DNA of 64,000 nt from RPQJ01 sp963707145 (GTDB taxonomy: Bacteria > Pseudomonadota > Gammaproteobacteria > Steroidobacterales > Steroidobacteraceae), in assembly GCA_963707145.1 (NCBI GenBank), contig CAVPOQ010000007.1, positions 124,001 to 188,000 on the forward strand. Reading direction: 5' to 3'. Within the stretch, counting starts at the first letter, position 1. Every line of letters begins with the position of its first letter. The notes under the pieces are model-generated. The model worked only from the letters and a program-made list of their open reading frames with translations, made no database searches and was not told the origin of the DNA. The position numbers and the translations under genes are program-made. Below are positions 32,614 to 41,171 of the stretch, one piece after another.

Positions 32614-34623
32614 ATGACGACGATCGAGTATCGCTCGCCTGCCGCGGCTGCCGCGGCTGCCGCGCTGGCGCTGGCCGCAAGCCTGCTCACGGTCGCGCCG
32701 GCGGCCGGCGCGCAGCCCAGCCAGCCACCCAAGGCGGCCTACGGCGGCGTCCTGGACGCTGGGGACTCGGACTCGGTGCCTCTGCCCGTCGGCAGCCCGT
32801 CGCCACAGGCCAAGGCCTATTCGCCCTACGCCGGCCGCAAGTACCCGACCCGCGTCCTGTGGGGCGACACCCACCTGCACAGCGCCAACTCCGGCGACGC
32901 GTTCACGACCGGCACCCGCTTCACGCCCGAGCAAACCTACCGAATTTCGCGCGGTGAAGAAGTGATCTCGACGACCGGCCTGCCGGCGCGCCTGCCGCGC
33001 CCGCTCGACTTCGTCGTCCTGAGCGATCACGCCGAGGGCCTCGGCCTGATCACCGAGGTCTACAACTCCAACCCGGTGCTGATGGGCGACAGCACCCTGC
33101 AACGCTGGAACCGCATGATGAAGGCCGGGGGCGCCGAGGCGGCCGCGGCCGTGACCGAAGTGATCGGTGCGCAGGCGAGCAACACGCTGCCATCGGTGCT
33201 GACCGACCCGAAGGTCGCGGGCCCGCTGATGATGTCGGTGTGGCAGCGCGCGGCCGTCATTGCCGACCAGTACAACGAGCCCGGGAAGTTCACCACGCTC
33301 ATCGGGTTCGAGTGGACGCCGACGCCGGGTGGCGACAACCTGCACCGCAACGTGCTGCTGCGCGACGGGCAGGCTCGCGCGAGCCAGGTGTTTCCGTTCT
33401 CGTCCTGGAACAGTGAGGATCCAGAGAAGCTGTGGGCCTGGATGGAGGCCTACGAGCAGCGCACCGGCGGCCGTGCGCTCGCGATTCCGCACAACGGCAA
33501 CCTGTCGAACGGCCGCATGTACGCCGCGCAGGCCTTCGACGGCACGCCGTTGACCCGGGACTACGCCGAGCGCCGGCAACGCTGGGAGCCGGTGCAGGAG
33601 ATCGTGCAGATGAAGGGTGCCTCCGAGAGCCATCCGAAGCTGTCCCCGAACGACGAGTTCCTCGAGTACGGCATCGCGGGCTGGGAACTCGGCAACCTGA
33701 CGCTCGGCGGGAAGCTCACCCCGGAGATGATGCCCACGAGCTACGTGCGCGCCGGCTTCATGCGCGGCCTCGAGCACGAGGCGAAGCTGGGCGTGAACCC
33801 GTTCAAGTCCGGCATCATCGGCAGTTCCGATGCGCACAATGCGCTGCCCTTCGTCGAGGAGGACAACTTCTTCGGCAAATTCCCCGGGCAGGAGCCGAGC
33901 GCGGATCGCTGGAAGCAGCGTTCGAGCACCGGCACGGGCGAAGGCGACGCGGCGCGCTACACGTGGCAATACCTGGCGGCCGGTTACGCGGCGGTGTGGG
34001 CCACCGAGAATACTCGCGAGGGCGTGTTCGACGCGATGATGCGGCGCGAGACCTACGGCACGTCCGGGACGCGCATGACGGTGCGCTTCTTCGGCGGCTA
34101 CGACTTCACGCCCGCCGACGCCGAGTCGCGCTACCTTGCCGACGTCGGCTACACCAAGGGCGTGCCGATGGGTGGGGACCTTAAGCCCGCCACGGCCGGC
34201 AAATCGCCGACCTTCCTGGTCGCCGCGCTCAAGGACCCGCAGGGTGCGAACCTCGATCGCATCCAGGTCGTCAAGGGCTGGCTCGATGCCTCCGGCAAGG
34301 CGCAGGAAAAGGTGTACGAGGTGGTGTGGGCGGGTGACCGCAAGCCCGGCACGAACGGCAAGCTGCCGCCGGTAGGTGACACGGTCGACGTCGCGCGTGC
34401 CACGTACACGAATACGATCGGTACCGCGGAGCTGGCGGCTGTGTGGAAGGACCCGGACTTCCAGCCGGGCCAGCGCGCCTTCTACTACGCCCGCGTGATC
34501 GAGATCCCCACGCCCCGCTGGACGGCGTACGACCAGGCGCGCTTCGGCGTGAAGATGAGCGCGGAGGTGCCGATGAAGCAGCAGGAACGCGCGTGGACGT
34601 CGCCGATCTGGTACTCGCCCTGA
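32614..34623 (+). CDS. DUF3604 secreted protein (PHP-like metal-dependent hydrolase)
   Basis: A 669-aa exported protein with an Ala-rich signal peptide ending APAAGAQ. DUF3604 members have a PHP-type metal site. Here the ligands fit VLWGDTHLHSANSGDAF (His-x-His), PLDFVVLSDHAEGLGLITEV (Asp-His), TLIGFEWTPTP, ALAIPHNGNLSNGRMYA and IIGSSDAHNALPFVEED (Asp-x-His). Full length and an intact motif set suggest an active enzyme, though the substrate is unknown for the family. The GGGGAGAACAAATG start region has a good ribosome-binding site. A GC hairpin follows the stop. Confidence 0.92.
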   Translation: MTTIEYRSPAAAAAAAALALAASLLTVAPAAGAQPSQPPKAAYGGVLDAGDSDSVPLPVGSPSPQAKAYSPYAGRKYPTRVLWGDTHLHSANSGDAFTTGTRFTPEQTYRISRGEEVISTTGLPARLPRPLDFVVLSDHAEGLGLITEVYNSNPVLMGDSTLQRWNRMMKAGGAEAAAAVTEVIGAQASNTLPSVLTDPKVAGPLMMSVWQRAAVIADQYNEPGKFTTLIGFEWTPTPGGDNLHRNVLLRDGQARASQVFPFSSWNSEDPEKLWAWMEAYEQRTGGRALAIPHNGNLSNGRMYAAQAFDGTPLTRDYAERRQRWEPVQEIVQMKGASESHPKLSPNDEFLEYGIAGWELGNLTLGGKLTPEMMPTSYVRAGFMRGLEHEAKLGVNPFKSGIIGSSDAHNALPFVEEDNFFGKFPGQEPSADRWKQRSSTGTGEGDAARYTWQYLAAGYAAVWATENTREGVFDAMMRRETYGTSGTRMTVRFFGGYDFTPADAESRYLADVGYTKGVPMGGDLKPATAGKSPTFLVAALKDPQGANLDRIQVVKGWLDASGKAQEKVYEVVWAGDRKPGTNGKLPPVGDTVDVARATYTNTIGTAELAAVWKDPDFQPGQRAFYYARVIEIPTPRWTAYDQARFGVKMSAEVPMKQQERAWTSPIWYSP

Positions 34624-34644
34624 CCTGAGGTCGCGCGGACCGGT

Positions 34645-34670
34645 GCCGGCGGCCGGCTCAGGCCGCCGGC
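34645..34670 (+). terminator. Perfect 10-bp GC hairpin downstream of the DUF3604 gene
   Basis: GCCGGCGGCC (34645-34654) and GGCCGCCGGC (34661-34670) are exact reverse complements around a 6-nt loop, 22 nt after the stop. It lacks a U-tract, which is common in GC-rich genomes. It is probably a transcription terminator or mRNA 3'-end stabiliser. Confidence 0.55.
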
Positions 34671-34710
34671 GTCATCTGCCGAACCGGGAAAACCGCCCAC
34701 GCCCCGACAC

Positions 34711-34938
34711 GTGGCGATGATCTGGGCGCGGTGCCTGAAGCGCGTGTTCGGCATCGAGATCGAGTGCTGCGCCCGCTGCGGCGGCACGCTCGCGATCATC
34801 GCCAGCATCGAGGAGCCGCCGGTCATCGCGAGGATCCTCGCGCACCTGGAGCGCGCGGCGCCAGAGCAGTACCCGACCGAACAGCCGCCCGGTGCGCGGG
34901 CGCCTGCGGTGCAGTCCCGCCTGCTTCGAGAACGACAC
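34711..34938 (+). mobile_element. IS91-like transposase C-terminal remnant, copy A
   Basis: The frame reads MIWARCLKRVFGIEIECCAR, then CGGTLAIIASIEEPPVIARI and LAHLERAAPEQ. This is the typical C-terminal end of IS91/Y2-type transposases (a Cys-x-x-Cys ribbon followed by an Ile-Ile-Ala-x-Ile segment). No catalytic tyrosine region is present, so only about 75 codons survive. Two further decayed copies lie at 36738 and 37178. Bases 34939-35300, up to the next gene, are GC-rich with no recognisable gene and are probably more of the scar. Confidence 0.7.
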
Positions 34939-35300
34939 GGAGCGTCGAGCCAGTCGGCCGCAGAGGCGGCGGGCTTCGGCGGGTGCGTGCCCGGCTTCAG
35001 GTCAGGGGCGGGGAAGGGTGGATTCGGGGGGCGGGCAGGGGTATCAGCGGCCGGCCGGCGGCTGGATCGGGCTCAACCGGGAGCCGGTTACGCGAATCGG
35101 CCGAATCGGCTCGGTCGGGACAGGTGGCTTGAATTTCCGCAACGCGATCCATCCGCTCGCGGTCGCCGCTGCATCTGGTGTGCTGCCTTCGGGAGCATCA
35201 GGCGATACTCTGGGCCGCTGGTCGACAGCATCGCGCTGACGCCGCTGTTCGGTTTCCCGCCCTGGAAGCCGCTGCAGGCGCAAACGCAGTGGAGCCATCA
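34939..35300. other. Gene-free stretch between IS remnant A and the GST-like gene
   Basis: About 360 bp with G-rich runs (GGGGCGGGG near 35007, GGGGGGCGGG near 35028) and no frame I can connect to a protein family. It probably contains transposon-flank debris and the promoter of the gene starting at 35301. Confidence 0.5.
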
Positions 35301-36461
35301 ATGACGATCGAAGGCACGTACATCCTGTGGGGTTCGCCACACTCCTATTACACGGGCAAGATCCGCTCGTACCTGATCAAGAAGGGCTTGCCGTACCGGG
35401 AAGAGTTCTCGTTCCACCCGCAGTTCAAGGCTCGCATCCTCCCGGCGGTGCGACTGGTCGTGGTCCCGATCCTCGAGACGCCCCAGGGGCGCATCCTCCA
35501 GGACACGACAGACATGATCGAGCACCTCGAGGCGAAGCATCCACAGCCGCTCATGATCCCGGAATTGCCTGTGCAGAAGGCCGTGGCCTGGCTGCTCGGC
35601 GCGTTCGGGTCCGAAGGCCTGCTTGCACCCGGGATGCACTATCGCTGGTCATACCGCGCCGAGCAGGAGAACTTCCTGTGTGCGGAGTTCGGCCGCCTGC
35701 TGTGGGGCGGTCCCGATCGCGAGGCGCGCTTCGCGACGGCCCGGCAGACGATGCAGTACTTCAACAGCTTCCTGCCGATCCTCGGCGTGACGCCGCAGAC
35801 GATTCCGGCCGTCGAGGCCGCCTACTGTGAGTTGCTCGACGCCCTCGACGATCACTTCCTGCACTACCCGTACCTGCTCGGCGGGCGCCCGAGCATCGCC
35901 GACTTCGGCCTGATGGCGCCGATGTTCGCTCACCTCGCAAGGGACCCGGTACCCGCGACGCTGATGAAGAACCGCGCGCCGAACGTCTACCGGTGGACCG
36001 AGAGGATGAACCTCGCCAACATTCGCGACGGCGAGTTCCCCGATTGCCCGGAGACCTATCCGCCGGACGATGGGATTCCGCAGACGCTGGAACCGGTCCT
36101 GCGGCTCGTGTTCCAGGACTGGGGCGCGCAGCTGCTCGCCGACGCGGCGACCTACGACGCGTGGATCGCAGGCAGCCCGACCATGCCGGCCGGCACGATG
36201 GTTTCATCGAGCGGGGAACGCAGGGTGCACGCCTCGCTCGGACCTGTGCAGTACCAGTGGCGCGGCTGCACTGTGCAACGGACCAGCGCGCCGCACGGCC
36301 TGTGGCATTTCGACAAGGCCGCGGCCTTCGCCCGTGCGCTCACGGGTGAGGCGAAGTCACGCTTCGATGCCCTCGTCCACCGGACCGGCGGGGACAGCGT
36401 CATGGCGATCCGTCCGGCGCGGCCGATGATGCGAAAGGACTACGTGCTGGTGCTCGCGTAG
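35301..36461 (+). CDS. Glutathione S-transferase-like protein with long C-terminal extension
   Basis: A 386-aa protein. The first 80 residues have a thioredoxin-like GST N-domain (ILWGSPHSYYTGKIRSYLIK, then VVPILETPQGRILQDTTDMI and EHLEAKHPQP). A helical GST C-domain follows (LLDALDDHFLHYPYLLGGRP, SIADFGLMAPMFAHLARDP). Beyond about residue 260 is a further 125-residue region ending MMRKDYVLVLA, longer than ordinary GSTs (about 200-230 aa). The Ser-x-Tyr-Tyr motif near the N-terminus may supply the catalytic hydroxyl. The substrate is unknown. It lies between transposase remnants, so it may be cargo of the rearrangement, though its codon use looks native. Confidence 0.75.
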   Translation: MTIEGTYILWGSPHSYYTGKIRSYLIKKGLPYREEFSFHPQFKARILPAVRLVVVPILETPQGRILQDTTDMIEHLEAKHPQPLMIPELPVQKAVAWLLGAFGSEGLLAPGMHYRWSYRAEQENFLCAEFGRLLWGGPDREARFATARQTMQYFNSFLPILGVTPQTIPAVEAAYCELLDALDDHFLHYPYLLGGRPSIADFGLMAPMFAHLARDPVPATLMKNRAPNVYRWTERMNLANIRDGEFPDCPETYPPDDGIPQTLEPVLRLVFQDWGAQLLADAATYDAWIAGSPTMPAGTMVSSSGERRVHASLGPVQYQWRGCTVQRTSAPHGLWHFDKAAAFARALTGEAKSRFDALVHRTGGDSVMAIRPARPMMRKDYVLVLA

Positions 36462-36737
36462 ACGGGCGCGCCTGCGGCGAAGAACGGGTCCGTCGGGACG
36501 GAATCGATCTCTTGGCGCGGGTCCGAGGCCGTGTTCCACTGGCCGATCGCCGTCATCCAGTCCTCGTCGCTGAGCTGCTGGCGAGCTGCAGTGCGGGCCC
36601 GCATGTCAACCGGCGTCGAGGATTGACCAGCGTCCTGCGTCCAGTGCTGACCTTGGCGTCCTGATCAGGGGGCCAAGGTGTGTCAGTTTTACTTCGGCGT
36701 TCAGGCCGAAAAGTGGGTCCGAGTTACGTCGGCGTTG

Positions 36738-36930
36738 ACACGTCACGTGGCGATGAGCTGGGCACGGCGGCTGCAGCGGGTGTTTGGCATCGAGATCGCT
36801 AGCTGCGTGCGCTGCGGCGGGACGCTGAGGATCATCGCCAGCATCGAGGGGCCGCTCGGGGCGCGGGGGATGTACGCGCGGGGCCGGGCGCTGGGCGAGC
36901 ATGTCAGTAGCCGGCGGGCTGTCCGGTGGG
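36738..36930 (+). mobile_element. IS91-like transposase C-terminal remnant, copy B
   Basis: The frame reads VAMSWARRLQRVFGIEIASC and VRCGGTLRIIASIEGPLGAR, nearly identical in DNA to copy A across the Cys-x-x-Cys block (both begin near GACACGT and share CATCATCGCCAGCATCGAG). After the Ile-Glu-Gly segment the sequence diverges (MYARGRALGEHVSSRRA). It is truncated on both sides. The flanks 36462-36737 contain no gene that I can identify. Confidence 0.65.
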
Positions 36931-37177
36931 GTCTGCGGGCAGCCGGAGCTGCCGGTCAGCGCCCGCGATCGGAAGCTGCTGGCCCGACCCTGACGTCCAC
37001 GATGCGAACCGGCTCGGGCAGGGGAGACGGGTTGAAAGTACTGACCGCTGGAATGGCCATCGTGCGGGGGCACGAGGCGCGACGGTGAACCCGGTCGCAG
37101 GTTCGAGCAGCCCGGGAGGGAAGTAGATACGAGTCAAGGCGCGTCGATAGGGGACGCGCCGAGCGAGCTGAGCACCG

Positions 37178-37335
37178 AGTCTGAAGTGCGTGCTTGGCAA
37201 GGAGATCGCGACTGAGAGCGCTGTGCTGGCACGCTGAGGATCAGCAGCAGCATGGAGGGGGCGATTGGGGCGCGGGATGTACGCACGGTGCCAGGCACTG
37301 GGCGAGCATGTAAGTAGCCGGCGGGCTGATCCGTG
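37178..37335 (+). mobile_element. IS91-like remnant, copy C (highly decayed), within a gene-free stretch
   Basis: The DNA aligns with copy B by eye: AGATCGCGACTGAGAG corresponds to AGATCGCTAGCTGCG, then ACGCTGAGGATCA, GGGGCGCGGGATGTACGC and GGGCGAGCATGTAAGTAGCC follow in the same order. The reading frame is broken by substitutions and small deletions. The whole stretch 37089-37560 holds no intact gene. A second shared word, GCAGGTTCGAGCAG, occurs near 37095 and 37461, so a longer segment seems to have been duplicated in tandem. Confidence 0.55.
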
Positions 37336-37560
37336 GCGGTGCTGCTGGCGCAGCTGGAAGTTGCCGCCCCGGTAGCCGCCTATGGTGGCGAGGGCGGATC
37401 GTGCAGGGGTGACGGAGGCACGAGACCGCCGAGGTCGGCGTACGCCCGGCTGGCCAACGGCAGGTTCGAGCAGTGCCGGTACCGGGCGGTCGCCTGCGTC
37501 AACCACAATCGATGCGTGTCGTTTACACGCGGTAACGACGACGACCGGGCAAGGCCACTG

Positions 37561-39313
37561 ATGCGCAAGTTCCTCAGGCTCATTCCGCTGTGGCTGCTGC
37601 TGGCCGCCTGTGGTGGCGGTGGTGGTTCCGGCAGCGGTGACGGCGGTCACGACAGCCCGCCGCCCCCCGCGTCGCGGCTCGGCGAAAACCAGCTGCGGCG
37701 ACTACCAAGGCAACGATCGCGGCAACAGCTCGTCGTCCTCGGCCCGCTATGCCGCGACGCCGGGCGGCGCGCTCCGAGACCTCGGGCGGAAACTTGGCGG
37801 CCTCTCCGAAGAAATCTTGCCGCGCGCAATCAAGTTGGGAAGCTCGATCGCCTGCTGCAAGGTCAGGCCCGAGTCGAGCAGGCCCACGATCGCCTTGGCG
37901 TTGTAGGCCACGATCGCAGAGCCGCCGGGCGCTCCGAGAATCACCCGCCTGCCCTCTCGGGCACCGTGACCGCCAACGCCTATGCGCCGGTCTGTCCCCA
38001 GCTCGACCGCGACAGCGGCGCACCCGAGGGAGACGAGGACTGCCTCGCGGTCAACGTCTTCACGCCGAAGAGCGTGTTTCCGGCGGGCCGCAGACCCGTC
38101 ATGGTCTTCATCCACGGCGGCGGCAACGCCGCGGGCTCGGCGCGCGAGGACGTGGCGCCCGGCCGCCTGCTGTACGACGGCGCCGCGCTTGCCGAAGCCA
38201 CCGGCAACGTCGTGGTGACGCTGCAGTACCGCCTCGGACCGCTCGGCTGGCTCGTGCATCCCGCGCTCGACGTCGAGGCGCCCGACGCGCGCTCCGGCAA
38301 CTACGCCCTCGAGGACCTCATCGCCGCGCTCAAATGGGTGCGGCGCGACATCGCCGCCTTCGGCGGCAACACGGATCGGGTCATGATCTTCGGCGAATCC
38401 GCCGGCGGCCTGAACGTCTGCGCGCTGTTGGCCACGCCGGCCGCCGCTGGGCTCTTCACCTCCGCGTTGATCGAAAGCGGCGGCTGCGGCGCCGACTCCC
38501 GCAGCAATGCGCTCGCCACCGGCGCCACGCTGGCCGACAGCGTCGGTTGCAGCACGGCCGCGGACGTCGTCCGCCTGCCTGCGCTCGAAAAGCCCGGCGG
38601 AACTGCTGGCGGCGCTGCCGCCGGTCGTGAGCGTCGCCGGCAGCCAGGCGCCCTACCAGCCGCATGTCGACGGCACCCTGCTGCCGCTGGCACCGCTCGA
38701 TGCGATCCGCGCCGGCCAGCACAACCGCGTGCCGACCGTCATCGGCACCAACGCAGACGAGACCGGTCGCGACGTCCCGCTCACCTTCAGCGAGGCGCAA
38801 TACCAGCTCATCCTCGCCAGCACCTTCCCGAACCCGGTCGTGCGCACGCAAGTCTCGAACCTGTATTCATCCGCCGCCTTCGGCTCCGCACGCCGCGCCT
38901 ACGTGGCGCTGACCTCCGACCTCAAGTTCACCTGCCCGGCCCGCACGATCGCCCGCGCCCTCGTGAGCGCGCAGACCGAACCGGTGTACCGGTACTTCTT
39001 CACCGAAGTCCCCGACGCTCCCACCTCGAGCGTCTACGGTGCCGTCCACGGACTCGAGTTGCTGTACGTCTTCGGTGTGCTCGACATCCAGGGCTACTCA
39101 CCGACCGCCGCCGAACGGTCGCTGTCGACGGCCATGCAGTCGTACTGGGGCAGCTTCGCCGCCAACGGCACCCCGAGTGCCGTCGGCGCTCCCGCGTGGA
39201 CGTCGTACGACGCCGGTCGCGACAACCATCTGGTCCTCGACGCGGCCGCACTCGCCATGGGCGAGGGAGTGATCACCAGCCGCTGTGATTTCTGGTCGAC
39301 CGTCGGCGTGTAG
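37561..39313 (+). CDS. Lipoprotein carboxylesterase type B, interrupted by foreign segment and one frameshift
   Basis: Alpha/beta-hydrolase of the carboxylesterase B family. The leader MRKFLRLIPLWLLLAACGGG ends in a lipobox. The body resumes near 37955 (TANAYAPVCPQLDRDSGAPE) with EDCLAVNVFTPKSVFP, VMVFIHGGGNAAGS, VVTLQYRLGPLGWL, the nucleophile in FGESAGGLNVCALLAT, the acidic residue in VIGTNADETGRDVPLT and the histidine in YGAVHGLELLYVFG. One extra C near 38571 shifts the frame before LRSKSPAELLAALPP. Between about 37730 and 37950 the normal N-terminal region (usually GIPYA...) is replaced by antisense gamma-glutamyltranspeptidase sequence that happens to stay open. The product may therefore be inactive despite an intact triad. 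Confidence 0.7.
37730..37950 (-). pseudogene. C-terminal fragment of gamma-glutamyltranspeptidase, antisense within the esterase
   Basis: Minus-strand translation gives RVILGAPGGSAIVAYNAKAI, VGLLDSGLTLQQAIELPNLI, then, after one frame change near 37840, DFFGEAAKFPPEVSERAARR. The Gly-Gly-Ser followed by a Leu-Asp-x-Gly-Leu-x-x-Gln-Gln-Ala-Ile-x-Leu-Pro-Asn block is diagnostic of the small-subunit end of GGT. Only about 73 codons remain, with no upstream or downstream GGT sequence in the flanks. It was probably brought in by the rearrangements that left the IS91-like remnants. Confidence 0.7.
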
Positions 39314-39421
39314 GAGCGGCGGCGAGCGCCGACTGGCGCACAACGACCTCCGCGCCCGCAGCCGGATCGTGTCGCCGCTCAACCAATCAAGGCACTCGCG
39401 TCGCCCGCGCGCCGCGGCCGC

Positions 39422-40504
39422 TCAGCCTGAGGCCGCGGCCGCCTCCGCCGTGCGGTGGATCTCCGCGACCCGCGCGTCGAGGCCGCGCGCGACGTCCTCG
39501 TCCCTGAGGCCCATGCCCTCGACGTCCGCATCGGCGAAGCCGAGGATCCCCATGTCCGCGTAGGCCTTGCGCACGCGCGGACCCCACAGGCCGATGTCCT
39601 TGATCGTCGGCACGATGCGCGTGAACAGGCTCGTGCGGTACACGCGCATCAGCTCGGAGTGGTCGACCCACTCCTTGCACTCGGCGACCGGCAGTCCCAT
39701 GCACTCCCAGACCTCGTCGGCGAGGAAGCGGTCGCGCAGCAGGTAGCAGCCCTCGACGACGAATTCCTCGCGCTCGTCGCGCTCCTTGTCGGTGAGCTGC
39801 GGGTAGTAGTCACGCAGGGCGAGGCGCCCGAACGCCACGTGCCGCGATTCGTCCTGCATCACGTAGGCGGTGACGGACTTCGACAGCGGGTTGCGGGCGT
39901 AGTCGCGGATCAGGCCGAACGCTGCGAGCGCCACGCCCTCGATCAGCACCTGCATGCCGAGGTAAGTCATGTCCCAGCGCGAGTCGCGCAGCGTGTCCTC
40001 GATCAGGGACTTCAGGTAGGGGTTGATCGGGTAGACGAGCTCGTACTTCTCGTGCAACAGCCTCGAGAACGCCTCGACGTGGCGCGCCTCGTCCATCACC
40101 TGCGTGGCCGCGTAGAACTTGGCATCCATGCCCGGCACCTGCTGCACGATCTTCGCGGTGCAGACCAGCGCCCCCTGCTCGCCGTGCAGGAACTGCGAGA
40201 GCTGCCACGCCTGCACGTGGTGGCGCAGCCGGGTGCGCTCCTTCGCGTCCATCCGCTGCCACACGGGCGAGCCGTAGATCGCGATCATCTCGTCGGGCAT
40301 GCCGGACGGGTTCTCTGGGTCGATGTCCTGCGACCAGTCGATGCGCGTGTCGGAGTCCCACTGCTGGCGCTTGCCCTTGCGGTAGAGGTTCAGCAGCTTC
40401 TCGCGGCCGTCGTCGTACTCCCAGCGGAAGTTGGCCTCGAACTCCTGCGCGACCTGCCAGTCCATCGAGTCGAGATGGCAGACGTAGTGATCCTTCGTCG
40501 ACAT
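39422..40504 (-). CDS. Ferritin-like diiron protein (RNR-R2/AurF-like oxygenase fold)
   Basis: A 360-aa cytosolic four-helix-bundle protein with diiron ligands. Candidate Glu/His sets: FLHGEQGALVCTAKIV, the Glu-x-x-His of MDEARHVEAFSRLLHE, VLIEGVALAAFGLIRDYARN and the second Glu-x-x-His in QDESRHVAFGRLALRDYYP. Such proteins are annotated simply as ferritin-like domain proteins. Their likely chemistry is O2-dependent oxidation of an organic substrate rather than iron storage. A strong GGGGAGGA ribosome-binding site precedes ATG 40504. It is divergent from the molybdenum hydroxylase operon, about 200 bp apart. Confidence 0.85.
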   Translation of the reverse strand: MSTKDHYVCHLDSMDWQVAQEFEANFRWEYDDGREKLLNLYRKGKRQQWDSDTRIDWSQDIDPENPSGMPDEMIAIYGSPVWQRMDAKERTRLRHHVQAWQLSQFLHGEQGALVCTAKIVQQVPGMDAKFYAATQVMDEARHVEAFSRLLHEKYELVYPINPYLKSLIEDTLRDSRWDMTYLGMQVLIEGVALAAFGLIRDYARNPLSKSVTAYVMQDESRHVAFGRLALRDYYPQLTDKERDEREEFVVEGCYLLRDRFLADEVWECMGLPVAECKEWVDHSELMRVYRTSLFTRIVPTIKDIGLWGPRVRKAYADMGILGFADADVEGMGLRDEDVARGLDARVAEIHRTAEAAAASG

Positions 40505-40701
40505 GGCGGTCCTCCCCTGTGGGCCGCCCCGTCATCCGGCGCGCGGCCATGGCCCGACACTGCACCGGACGGGCCGCGGATGTCCAGACGCAGCGTGCCC
40601 GCCGTGACGGGCCCGCGCCTTGCACTGCAACAGGAGGTGCCGCTATCGGGGCCTGCATGGCTCGGCTAGGATTCCCGACGGCCCTTCCGCCGGAGCCCGT
40701 C

Positions 40702-41169
40702 ATGCAGATCACTCTCAAGGTCAACGGCCAGTCGCGCACGATCGACGCGGATCCGGACCTGCCGCTGCTGTGGGCGTTGCGTGACTTCCTCGGGCTCAAG
40801 GGCGCCAAGTACGGCTGCGGCATCGGCGCCTGCGGCGCCTGCACGGTGCAGATCAACGGCCGGGCGATGCGCTCCTGCGTGGTGCCCATCAGGTCGGTCG
40901 CGAACGCGGAGATTCGCAGCATCGAGGGGCTCGGCGGCCACCACCCGCTCCAGCAGGCCTGGCTCGAGGAGCAGGTGCCGCAGTGCGGCTACTGCCAGCC
41001 CGGCCAGATCATGCAGGCGGTGGCGCTGCTCGAGCAGAACCCGCGCCCGACGCGCGAGCAGATCCGCGAAGGGATGGAAGGCGTGCTGTGTCGCTGCGGC
41101 ACCTACCCGCGCATCGAGGCGGCGATCCGCCGCGCTGCCGAGGCGATGGCGCCGAAGGCGGGAGAGTGA
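40702..41169 (+). CDS. [2Fe-2S] subunit of molybdenum hydroxylase (IorA type)
   Basis: A 155-aa electron-transfer subunit with two [2Fe-2S] clusters. The plant-type motif is GAKYGCGIGACGACTVQING, and the second is in VPQCGYCQPGQIMQAVALLE and MEGVLCRCGTYPRIEAAIRR. This is the small subunit of xanthine-dehydrogenase-family enzymes lacking an FAD subunit, such as isoquinoline 1-oxidoreductase. It passes electrons from the Mo site to an external acceptor, often a cytochrome c. It lies 2 nt before the large-subunit start. Confidence 0.92.
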   Translation: MQITLKVNGQSRTIDADPDLPLLWALRDFLGLKGAKYGCGIGACGACTVQINGRAMRSCVVPIRSVANAEIRSIEGLGGHHPLQQAWLEEQVPQCGYCQPGQIMQAVALLEQNPRPTREQIREGMEGVLCRCGTYPRIEAAIRRAAEAMAPKAGE

Positions 41170-41171
41170 CC

